Assembly: GCA_009885205.1 (NCBI GenBank)
Contig: VFLE01000125.1
Location: 1 to 16,614, forward strand
Direction of reading: 5' to 3'
Source: Candidatus Shapirobacteria bacterium
GTDB taxonomy: Bacteria > Patescibacteriota > Microgenomatia > UBA12405
Length of the DNA: 16,614 nt
The translations under genes were made by a program, and so were the position numbers. The first letter of the stretch is position 1; each line of letters begins with the position of its first letter. The notes beneath the pieces are model-generated. The model worked only from the letters and a program-made list of their open reading frames with translations, was not told the DNA's origin and made no database searches. Below are positions 1 through 6,410 of the stretch, one piece after another.

Positions 1-153
1 AAATAAACAAAAAATAAAATCTCAACAAAAATAAAATATCAACATTTCTAAAATCTTAACAAAAATAAATTCTCTACATTTATAAAAACTCCGCAAAAAT
101 AAAAAAACAATTTCTAAAAAAATAAACAAAAAATAAAATCTCAACAAAAATAA
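1..153. repeat. Left-end AT-rich degenerate tandem repeats with an exact 34-bp direct repeat
   Basis: Positions 1-34 are repeated exactly at 120-153, an offset of 119 bases. Inside the 119-base period there are three imperfect subunits of 32-35 bases and one short unit of about 18. The long subunits share a core close to TCAACAAAAATAAA followed by a TTTCTAAAA-like tail; they start near positions 20, 54 and 89. In a virus that replicates with a protein-primed polymerase this could be part of a terminal inverted repeat or an origin/promoter array, but the other end is not in the window, so that role is inference. The last copy runs into the promoter of the first gene. Confidence 0.75.
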
Positions 154-187
154 TTATAATTATATTAATTATACCAACCCAAAAAAT
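144..187 (+). promoter_or_regulatory. Promoter region of the first plus-strand gene, shared type with thyX
   Basis: ACAAAAATAA at 144-153 is followed by ATAATTATATTA at 156-167, about 20 bases before the ATG at 188. The same two blocks occur in the same order and with nearly the same spacing before thyX (4893-4902 and 4904-4915). The first block is also the end of the left repeat unit. Confidence 0.5.
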
Positions 188-529
188 ATGTCTACCATCA
201 ACGACGTTATATCTTATGATCCTCATACTTGCTGTATGAAGGAGATTAGAGAGAAAGAGAAGAAATCATATGTGATTAAAAATAAACCCATCTTAGGTTG
301 CAATAGAGGACAAGAAGTTTTAGATATTGATAACGGCGAAGATTATATGTTATATACTTACAACAAAGTACTAAATGACGTCAATCAAGAAGAAGATGAT
401 TTAAGAAAAATCCTTAATGAAAATGGGTTTAATCTGAATACTGAAACTTATATAATCGATGGAAATGAATTGGGATTTGTAGATGGATTAACAGACTTAG
501 AGTTAATAAGAATGTATCTAAGTTTTTAA
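188..529 (+). CDS. Hypothetical protein, 113 aa
   Basis: I do not recognise this protein. It is small, soluble-looking and acidic in its C-terminal half, with no signal peptide or membrane segment. It has a Cys pair near residues 15-16 (HTCCMKEI) and another Cys at about 38, too few for a convincing zinc site. The C-terminus (LTDLELIRMYLSF) looks like a short amphipathic helix. The ATG at 188 is the first in the frame and follows the promoter blocks shared with thyX, which supports a real and possibly early gene. It is the first gene after the left repeats and is convergent with the cytosine methyltransferase, 27 bases away. Confidence 0.7.
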   Translation: MSTINDVISYDPHTCCMKEIREKEKKSYVIKNKPILGCNRGQEVLDIDNGEDYMLYTYNKVLNDVNQEEDDLRKILNENGFNLNTETYIIDGNELGFVDGLTDLELIRMYLSF

Positions 530-556
530 TTATTTTATTTCTTCTTGCTTACGTCC

Positions 557-1168
557 TTAAAGTATTAATTCTATAATCAAATTATGTGGAACCCTATAAC
601 GCATTGCAAGAGTTGTTCTTCCCTTATTACTTGATAATCTTATTTTATGTTGTATATCATCTAACATATTATCACAATCTCTTTTACATAATTTATTATT
701 AAAATTTTCTTTGTTAGTCCATATTCTCGTCCTCTTTTTATAACCCCAATTAGAATATTTGCAATAATCTACATCATAATGTTTTCTATGTAATAAATAT
801 TCTTTCATTCTACCAGAGCAAGGATTTTCAATAAACCATAATTTAGGCTTTAAATAATCAATAATTTCTTCTGTTCTTCTTAATAAAGGCAAACCAATTT
901 TATTAATATCTTCTTGAATACTTTCTTTTGTTTTTCCTCTTCCAATCCAACAACTTTGTAAATTTGAAAAAGTAGCACAAGGTGGTGATGCCCAAATAAT
1001 ATCAAAATGATTAACTGGATATTGTTTATAATCAAAATCCATAATTGACATTAAAAATGTTGGTTGATGAAATTTATTTGAAATATCTATTGACACAACA
1101 TCATAACCTAATTCTTCACATACTTTAGCAACTGAACCTGTACCCGAAAATAATTCTAAAACTTTCAT
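557..1168 (-). CDS. DNA (cytosine-5)-methyltransferase, 203 aa
   Basis: This protein would transfer a methyl group from S-adenosylmethionine to C5 of cytosine in DNA. The family motifs are visible in order. Motif I is LELFSGTGS at residues 4-12, binding AdoMet. Motif IV is SPPC at 61-64, with catalytic Cys64. Motif VI is IENP at 113-116. KKRTRIW at 144-150 matches the QxRxR-like motif VIII, and RYRVP at 190-194 matches the last motif near the C-terminus. At 203 residues it is much shorter than bacterial enzymes of 300-400 residues, and the target-recognition region between motifs VIII and the end is only about 40 residues. This compact form is typical of phage and virus versions. It is probably a solitary enzyme, because no clear cognate endonuclease is adjacent. 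The start ATG lies directly downstream of a TTTTATTTCTTATTATTATTAT element. Confidence 0.88.
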   Translation of the reverse strand: MKVLELFSGTGSVAKVCEELGYDVVSIDISNKFHQPTFLMSIMDFDYKQYPVNHFDIIWASPPCATFSNLQSCWIGRGKTKESIQEDINKIGLPLLRRTEEIIDYLKPKLWFIENPCSGRMKEYLLHRKHYDVDYCKYSNWGYKKRTRIWTNKENFNNKLCKRDCDNMLDDIQHKIRLSSNKGRTTLAMRYRVPHNLIIELIL

Positions 1169-1190
1169 ATAATAATAATAAGAAATAAAA
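1169..1190 (-). promoter_or_regulatory. TTTCT-type promoter of the cytosine methyltransferase gene
   Basis: On the minus strand this reads TTTTATTTCT followed by TAT/TTA repeats that run straight into the ATG. It is nearly the same string as before the genes starting at 8640, 9439 and 12508. Confidence 0.55.
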
Positions 1191-1192
1191 TT

Positions 1193-1300
1193 TTATTTAA
1201 AGTATAATATTATAACTTTTGTAGTCTTTTCTAAAATTTCTTCAATTTTTTTATTATCATTATTAGGTTTATATTTACCAAAGTTTCTAATTCTCCACAT
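1193..1300 (-). CDS. Very small hypothetical protein, 35 aa
   Basis: The reading frame runs from ATG at 1300 to TAA at 1193 and encodes a basic peptide that begins MWRIRNFGKYKPNN and ends KVIILYFK. The case for a real gene is its setting. It fills the otherwise empty gap between the polymerase and the cytosine methyltransferase, and its ATG is preceded by ATTATTTTCTTTTTATATTTTAT, the same type of element that precedes larger genes here. The N-terminus is basic and aromatic and the C-terminus is a short hydrophobic stretch, too short for a confident membrane span. I do not recognise the family. It could also be a spurious frame next to a promoter that drives the methyltransferase. Confidence 0.5.
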   Translation of the reverse strand: MWRIRNFGKYKPNNDNKKIEEILEKTTKVIILYFK

Positions 1301-1323
1301 ATAAAATATAAAAAGAAAATAAT
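1301..1323 (-). promoter_or_regulatory. TTTTCT-type promoter upstream of the 35-codon gene
   Basis: On the minus strand it reads ATTATTTTCTTTTTATATTTTAT up to the ATG at 1300. Directly upstream, 1332-1321 reads TTCAACAAAATT, a string that recurs after two other minus-strand stop codons. Confidence 0.5.
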
Positions 1324-1337
1324 TTTGTTGAACCAAT

Positions 1338-4300
1338 CTATTTTAGTCTTAATTGTTTTATCATAAAATTCATCTGTATATTATTAATTAAATTATTAAA
1401 TCTTTCGCTTTCATCTTCCTTAACATTTCTTAAAGAATTCTTTACAATCTTTCTAAATGAAGAACAAAGGACAAAAGCATTTTTAATACTATATAATTTT
1501 TCAAAGAATTCTAATGTATTATTATCAATATTTTTAGAACTATTTTCATTATAAAAATCATAAACTTTTTTCTTATCTTCTATTAATTTATAACTTACTT
1601 CAATACTTCCATCTTTTTTATTTTTAATATTTTCCTTTACAATTTCTTCATCTAAATTTAAAATAATTGCTTGTCCGTTCAAACCTTTAAATCTGTATTT
1701 TGTATCAACTTTTCCTTCTTTTTCAGTAGAATAACACCAAGATTTTTTTTCCAAACAATAGAAAGTATATTTATCACCTTTCATAGATTCTAATTCATCT
1801 TCAAAACTTCCAAATACTTTACTTTTACTTTCATAAATTTTATGGTTCTTATATCTATCATCTACTAATTCAACTTCTTCCCAATGTGGAACTTGAATAT
1901 TATTAGAATCAACCCAATTTTTCCAATTAATAAAATCATTATATCTAAATTTACTCGCGTCAGTATCAGTATAAAGAAGTTTATCTAAACCTATCTTACT
2001 ATAACTATTTTCATACATATATCTTTTAGAATAGTCATAAATTAATACACCTAAGTAAATAGGTCTTTGTTGTTTAATTATTTTTTCTTCTTCTTCTTCA
2101 TAAGTTAAGAATAATTTTTTACCAATCATATTAATACAATTTATTGATTTCTTATTTTTTGTCTTTTCTAAGTATTCGTAAGAAGTTTCAATAGCAACAG
2201 TTTTTTCTGTATGTAATCCTTCAATTACTTTACCGCTCAAAGAATTCATCAAAAGTTTTAAAGTTTCACGCAATGCTGGATTATATAATGCATCTTTATT
2301 TTTACTTAAAGTATCTTGTTCGTTTTTTGCTTTCATAAAATCTAATATAAAATCAAACATTTCGCAACTCTTCATTTTTTTAGTAAAAGTAAAACCGTTT
2401 CTAATAACAACAGAACAACCAAATTTTCTTAACAATCCTATCATGACATTACTAATAAGATAATTTTCAATAATTTTATCACTATTCCAAATATTTTCAA
2501 TTCCTGTTTTTTCAGCATAAATATTTGGTAAGTTGTTTTTCTTTAAGTTTCTTTGGTCTATATCACAATAATAAAATCCTATTTCATCATCTCCTTTATA
2601 AGTATCAGTTTCAACTAAATCACCACAAGGATAATAAACCTTATTTACCGCCATTTGATAAGGATATAAAGAACAAACATCAGTCGAAACCAAACGCTCT
2701 TCTACTTTCTGAACTCCATTAAACATCTCCACCCTACCAGCAATTTTAGATCTTTGTAAATCCTTATATTGTTCGTAAGTTAGTTTAGGTAATTCAAAAT
2801 TCTTTTCTTTCTTCTTATCAGTAAAGACTTTGTAAATCAAACTTCCAATAGTTTTAGTTTCATATAATTTATTAGCATATTTGTTTGTTGCTTCAATATT
2901 ATTTAAAGCATTAACATATCTTTGATATAAAACAGCAGTTGCTAAAACATCAAATTCATTATATTCTTTAAGTTCTTCATTATTATTAATAAAATTTAGT
3001 AATTCATTATTTTGATGTAATTGTTGTGCTTTGTTGTGGTCGAATGATTTTTTACTACAACATTTAATTTTAAACGAACTACAATTATTTTTTAAACTTC
3101 CCATAAGATGCTTACGAATATCAAAAGTGGTATGTCTTCCATTAACTATAAAATTTAACAATTGACTCCCATTATAAAAAATTTCACTTACTCCGATTTC
3201 AACAGAACCTTTATATTTTAATAATCCTGATAATAATAGAAAATTATCAAAATTAGTATTATTAAAACCAATAAATACAAATGTCTTATCAAATTGATTT
3301 TTAATAATCCATTCAATAAATCGATCATTACAATCATAACCCATAAATGTAATACAATTGTTTTTTCTAATCTTATTAACTTCTTCTAAATTTCCTTGTT
3401 CGTCATATTTATCAAGTGCTTCTAATTGTTCTTGATTAAGTCTTAAAATTGATAAACTATATGGTTTCATGCAACTATCGCTTTTAAATTCAATAACAGT
3501 TTCATAATCAAAAAATATATATTCAGCGGGAATAGTAGTATTATTTAATGAATTAGTATTAAGTTGTAAAGGTTTGAAAACTAATTCGCCAGATTTTAAT
3601 ATATGATTATTACCTCCTAAATAAATTTCATCTAATTCAATCTTATTATTAACTATCATATCACAATGTTTATTAACTTCATCATATAAAATCGTAAATG
3701 TAGATTTGTCATCTCCAATTACATAAGGAACATTAATATCATTTAAATTTAATTTAACAGAGTAGTAAAGTTCATTAAATGATTTTCCATTCTTTTTTCT
3801 CTCAATATATGATTTTACTTTTTCTCTTCCACTTTTTACAATTTCATTATAATCAGTTTTTAAAGTAAATCCATTTCCAATAACAGCAATGTCTAAATGA
3901 TTTCTTTCAATAAAATTAATTAAATAAAACATATTTTTAAAGTCATTTTCTTTTAATCCTAATTCTAAAATATCAACTCCACATTCTTTAAGACATTCAC
4001 TTACACAATAACCCTTTTCATTTTTAATTCCTTTTACTTTATAAAGCATTTTATCACTACTTCCCTGTGCTTGAATCAATGCTACAATAGAACCAAAGTA
4101 TCTAAATAATATAGAATAGTTATTTGTATCAATTGGATCGCTTCCTGTTGCGGTTGTATTACTATTGGGTTGTGCTATTGTTATTTGTTCTAATTTTTGA
4201 ATTAAATCTTCAACTTCACCTTCAAAATATGTTTTACTTATTGTTCTCCAAATTAACTGATTATCATCTTCATCAGCATTAGATTTATAAGGAATTGTAA

Positions 4301-4793
4301 TAAAACTTATATTAGGTTGTGTATTAACTTCATTCTTAATAAGATTGAAATATTGTTGAATGTTATTTACTCTTTCTGTCTCATATTGATATTTTTGAAA
4401 ATTCTTTTGTATAACACTTTCAACAAGTATTTTATTAATAATTCTCGGTTGTTTTCTTCTTTCTACAAATTCCCTTACTTTCTTCTGTAATTTCTTAATA
4501 GATTTAGAAGTAGAAATCGCTTTAAGTGTCTTCTTAAAAGTCTTTTGAACTTTATTAACCTTATTTACTAATAGTTCTAAGGGTTGGATTTGTTTTTGTT
4601 TCCTTGCAATTTTTCCAGTAGCATCTTCAATTTGCTTTACAATTTGTAATCTCTTATTAAGAATATTTTTTACTTTATCCTTATTCTTGTCGTTGATTAG
4701 TATCTCTCTACCACCCTTGACAATGTTTTTTATTTTTAATCCATTATTTAGTTGAATGTATAAATTTAAGTATTCATCTGTAATAGTATCCAT
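1338..4793 (-). CDS. Protein-primed family B DNA polymerase with 3'-5' exonuclease, 1151 aa
   Basis: This is the replicative DNA polymerase of the protein-primed group (DNA_pol_B_2), used by polintons, PLVs and adenoviruses. Exonuclease motifs: ExoI FFDYETV with D429 and E431, ExoII NFDNF with D516, ExoIII YNEFD with Y611 and D615. Polymerase motifs: A is D705 plus SLYP at 708-711, B is K846 to G854 (KLLMNSLSG), and C is YTDTD at 941-945, with both catalytic aspartates. All catalytic residues are present, so it looks active. Residues 1-420 lie before the exonuclease. The first 140 or so are very rich in Lys/Arg, Gln and Ile, coiled-coil-like, and could act as a fused terminal protein; 250-310 hold a Cys-rich stretch (CVSECLKEC, 263-271) of unknown role. 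It is the largest gene here. The start is the first in-frame ATG, after an AT-rich leader without the TTTCT core. Confidence 0.93.
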   Translation of the reverse strand: MDTITDEYLNLYIQLNNGLKIKNIVKGGREILINDKNKDKVKNILNKRLQIVKQIEDATGKIARKQKQIQPLELLVNKVNKVQKTFKKTLKAISTSKSIKKLQKKVREFVERRKQPRIINKILVESVIQKNFQKYQYETERVNNIQQYFNLIKNEVNTQPNISFITIPYKSNADEDDNQLIWRTISKTYFEGEVEDLIQKLEQITIAQPNSNTTATGSDPIDTNNYSILFRYFGSIVALIQAQGSSDKMLYKVKGIKNEKGYCVSECLKECGVDILELGLKENDFKNMFYLINFIERNHLDIAVIGNGFTLKTDYNEIVKSGREKVKSYIERKKNGKSFNELYYSVKLNLNDINVPYVIGDDKSTFTILYDEVNKHCDMIVNNKIELDEIYLGGNNHILKSGELVFKPLQLNTNSLNNTTIPAEYIFFDYETVIEFKSDSCMKPYSLSILRLNQEQLEALDKYDEQGNLEEVNKIRKNNCITFMGYDCNDRFIEWIIKNQFDKTFVFIGFNNTNFDNFLLLSGLLKYKGSVEIGVSEIFYNGSQLLNFIVNGRHTTFDIRKHLMGSLKNNCSSFKIKCCSKKSFDHNKAQQLHQNNELLNFINNNEELKEYNEFDVLATAVLYQRYVNALNNIEATNKYANKLYETKTIGSLIYKVFTDKKKEKNFELPKLTYEQYKDLQRSKIAGRVEMFNGVQKVEERLVSTDVCSLYPYQMAVNKVYYPCGDLVETDTYKGDDEIGFYYCDIDQRNLKKNNLPNIYAEKTGIENIWNSDKIIENYLISNVMIGLLRKFGCSVVIRNGFTFTKKMKSCEMFDFILDFMKAKNEQDTLSKNKDALYNPALRETLKLLMNSLSGKVIEGLHTEKTVAIETSYEYLEKTKNKKSINCINMIGKKLFLTYEEEEEKIIKQQRPIYLGVLIYDYSKRYMYENSYSKIGLDKLLYTDTDASKFRYNDFINWKNWVDSNNIQVPHWEEVELVDDRYKNHKIYESKSKVFGSFEDELESMKGDKYTFYCLEKKSWCYSTEKEGKVDTKYRFKGLNGQAIILNLDEEIVKENIKNKKDGSIEVSYKLIEDKKKVYDFYNENSSKNIDNNTLEFFEKLYSIKNAFVLCSSFRKIVKNSLRNVKEDESERFNNLINNIQMNFMIKQLRLK

Positions 4794-4922
4794 ATATATA
4801 TCTATATATAAAATATTTAAATCTTTTTTTCATTTTAACATAATTTTTATAATTTTGACAAACTTTTTATATCGTTGAGATAATAATATTTTACAAAAAT
4901 AAAATAATTATATTATATATAA
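4794..4922. promoter_or_regulatory. Divergent promoter region between polymerase and thyX
   Basis: These 129 bases are almost pure A/T and separate the two outward-facing genes. On the polymerase side there is TATATATAGATATATAT directly before its ATG. On the thyX side there is ACAAAAATAA (4893-4902) plus ATAATTATATTA (4904-4915), the pair also found before the gene at 188. A minus-strand TCTCAACGAT (near 4880) resembles the left-end repeat core. No gene fits here. Confidence 0.55.
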
Positions 4923-5579
4923 ATGGACTTCAACAAAGTTAAAATCATATCTGTCTCATCTTTCCTTGAAAGAGATATGACTATTGAAGAACAAGTAGCA
5001 TATGTCGCAAGAGTTAGCAATCCAGAAAATCAAGAGTTAAACCAATCAACAGATAAATTATGTAATTATCTAATTAAAAATAGTCATTGGTCACCATTTG
5101 AAATGGTAAATATAACGTTTGAGATACAAACAACCAGAGATATAAGTAGGCAAATAATAAGACATCGTTCATTTAGTTTTCAAGAGTTTTCACAAAGATA
5201 TGCAAACCCTAAAGTTGATTTAGGTTTCACTATAAGAGAAGCAAGATTACAACACCCAAAAAATAGGCAAATGTCGGTTGAGACAGACAATAAGAATTTA
5301 AAAAATAAGTTTATTCAGATTCAAGAAGAAATGATTAAAATCCAAACTGAATATTATGATTTTTGTATAGCAAACGGTATAGCAAAAGAACAGAGTAGAG
5401 TTTTACTAAGTGAAGGTCTTACTTTAACTAAATTATATATGAATGGTTCTTTAAGGAGTTGGATTCATTATTTAAAAATAAGAACCGACCCATTAACAAC
5501 ACAAAAAGAACATACAGATATAGCGTTAAAAATTAAAGAACAATTATCTTTAATATTTCCGTTGATTAATTCTATTTAA
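4923..5579 (+). CDS. thyX: Flavin-dependent thymidylate synthase ThyX, 218 aa
   Basis: ThyX makes dTMP from dUMP using FAD, NADPH and methylenetetrahydrofolate, without the need for a separate dihydrofolate reductase. The signature RHRx7S is exact: R80-H81-R82, then seven residues, then S90, followed by QRY. The C-terminal part has the expected folate/dUMP-site region, with LRSWIHYLKIR near 177-187 and a final amphipathic helix. The length is within the usual 200-260 residues and nothing looks broken. It is one of only three plus-strand genes. It diverges from the polymerase, and its stop codon touches the stop of the next minus-strand gene with no spacer. With the ribonucleotide reductase at 6411-8303 it would let the virus enrich dTTP, fitting an AT-rich genome. 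Confidence 0.95.
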   Translation: MDFNKVKIISVSSFLERDMTIEEQVAYVARVSNPENQELNQSTDKLCNYLIKNSHWSPFEMVNITFEIQTTRDISRQIIRHRSFSFQEFSQRYANPKVDLGFTIREARLQHPKNRQMSVETDNKNLKNKFIQIQEEMIKIQTEYYDFCIANGIAKEQSRVLLSEGLTLTKLYMNGSLRSWIHYLKIRTDPLTTQKEHTDIALKIKEQLSLIFPLINSI

Positions 5580-5858
5580 TCACCATAGAATTTTATCAGC
5601 ATAAAAACCAGTTGAACCCGTTATTTTTCTATCTTTGTTGTGCCTTATTTTATAAAGTCTTCTTCTTTCATCAGCGTATTTTTTCCCTTTTTCTTTTGTA
5701 TAAGTTGGATAATCTTTATATCTATCATCTCCTATACTCGTAATATATTCATTATCCTTTGAAAATACATCAATCTTTTTATTTTTCTTTTTAGATGGTT
5801 TTATAATTACATTTAATTCTTTCGCTCTTTCTTTACTATAATCAGTTATGTTATACAT
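5580..5858 (-). CDS. Small basic protein resembling the DUF5754 family, 92 aa
   Basis: This is a strongly basic 92-residue protein with no membrane segment. Its C-terminal half has the pattern of a small family seen in large algal viruses and some phages (DUF5754): a GDD/YKDYPTYT stretch, then KKYADERRRLYKIRH, then a short Gly-containing region ending in ADKILW at the terminus. I match this from memory of the pattern, not from a search. The function of that family is unknown; the conserved charge suggests nucleic acid binding. Its stop codon (5580-5582) abuts the thyX stop (5577-5579). The ATG at 5858 is preceded by TTTTCTTTTTAATATTTAT, which starts right after the stop of the adenine methyltransferase upstream. 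Confidence 0.75.
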   Translation of the reverse strand: MYNITDYSKERAKELNVIIKPSKKKNKKIDVFSKDNEYITSIGDDRYKDYPTYTKEKGKKYADERRRLYKIRHNKDRKITGSTGFYADKILW

Positions 5859-5877
5859 ATAAATATTAAAAAGAAAA

Positions 5878-6381
5878 TTATTCTAACCATACTATATCAT
5901 TTGGTAAATTCATTTTCCAACAATAATAAAAACAATCAAAATTGCACGATTGTTTAAAATCTTTTGGTGTTTCTCCATTAACTAACTTATTAAATTGTAT
6001 TCTTTTTGGTGGTATAATCACTTGAATTTTATCTTTATTATTACTAAATATTTTTCTCATATATTGAGTATTGATTTTACTTGAAGGCATAATCAGAATA
6101 AAAGGTTTATCTAATTCTACTAATTTACTTAAAATTTTAGGTGCTAAACTAAACGGTGGATTACTAACAACTATCTCACCTTTATTATTTTCAAAAAAAT
6201 CTATGTCTTCTGCTATTACATCAAATCCTAATTCTTTCAAGTATTCTCCGCTTTTTCCGTCTCCATAGAATGCCTCCCATATTTTCTTTTTAGGTATAAA
6301 ATGCTTAATGTTTTCCCAAGCACTTTTTGGCGTCATATAATCATCGTGTTTTGAAACTGTCTTTGTTGAAAATGCCGCCAT
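5878..6381 (-). CDS. DNA N6-adenine methyltransferase, 167 aa
   Basis: This protein would methylate the exocyclic amino group of adenine in DNA with S-adenosylmethionine. Visible features are DDYMTP at residues 13-18 (the YxTP opening typical of phage-type Dam-like enzymes), an AdoMet-binding region around IWEAFYGDGKSGEYL (34-48), a second strand ending in an acidic residue (VIAEDIDFF), and the catalytic SNPPF at 73-77. No separate target-recognition domain is visible; 167 residues is close to the compact viral size. It is the second DNA methyltransferase in the window and differs in base specificity from the one at 557-1168. The gene lies between the reductase upstream and the DUF5754-like gene downstream, with spacers under 30 bases. 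A protein or RNA methyltransferase is possible but less likely given NPPF. Confidence 0.85.
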   Translation of the reverse strand: MAAFSTKTVSKHDDYMTPKSAWENIKHFIPKKKIWEAFYGDGKSGEYLKELGFDVIAEDIDFFENNKGEIVVSNPPFSLAPKILSKLVELDKPFILIMPSSKINTQYMRKIFSNNKDKIQVIIPPKRIQFNKLVNGETPKDFKQSCNFDCFYYCWKMNLPNDIVWLE

Positions 6382-6410
6382 AAGTATATATATATATCAA
6401 AAGAAAAAAT
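6382..6410 (-). promoter_or_regulatory. TTTTCT-type promoter of the adenine methyltransferase gene
   Basis: The whole spacer reads, on the minus strand, a T-rich block with TTTTTTCTTTTGATATATATA and then ACTT before the ATG. It is delimited on both sides by coding sequence. Confidence 0.5.

Noticed and set aside
1..187. CRISPR-like array
   Set aside because: Repeat units are degenerate, of unequal length and without distinct spacers; no cas genes nearby.
2525..2722. Plus-strand 65-codon frame inside the polymerase
   Set aside because: It lies antisense to the polymerase motif A region, which must be coding; no promoter or conserved pattern.
4794..4833. Upstream ATG at 4833 before the polymerase
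   Set aside because: It lies 40 bases upstream, out of frame with the polymerase, and stops after about 20 codons.
6071..6268. Plus-strand 65-codon frame
   Set aside because: Antisense to the adenine methyltransferase core, including NPPF.
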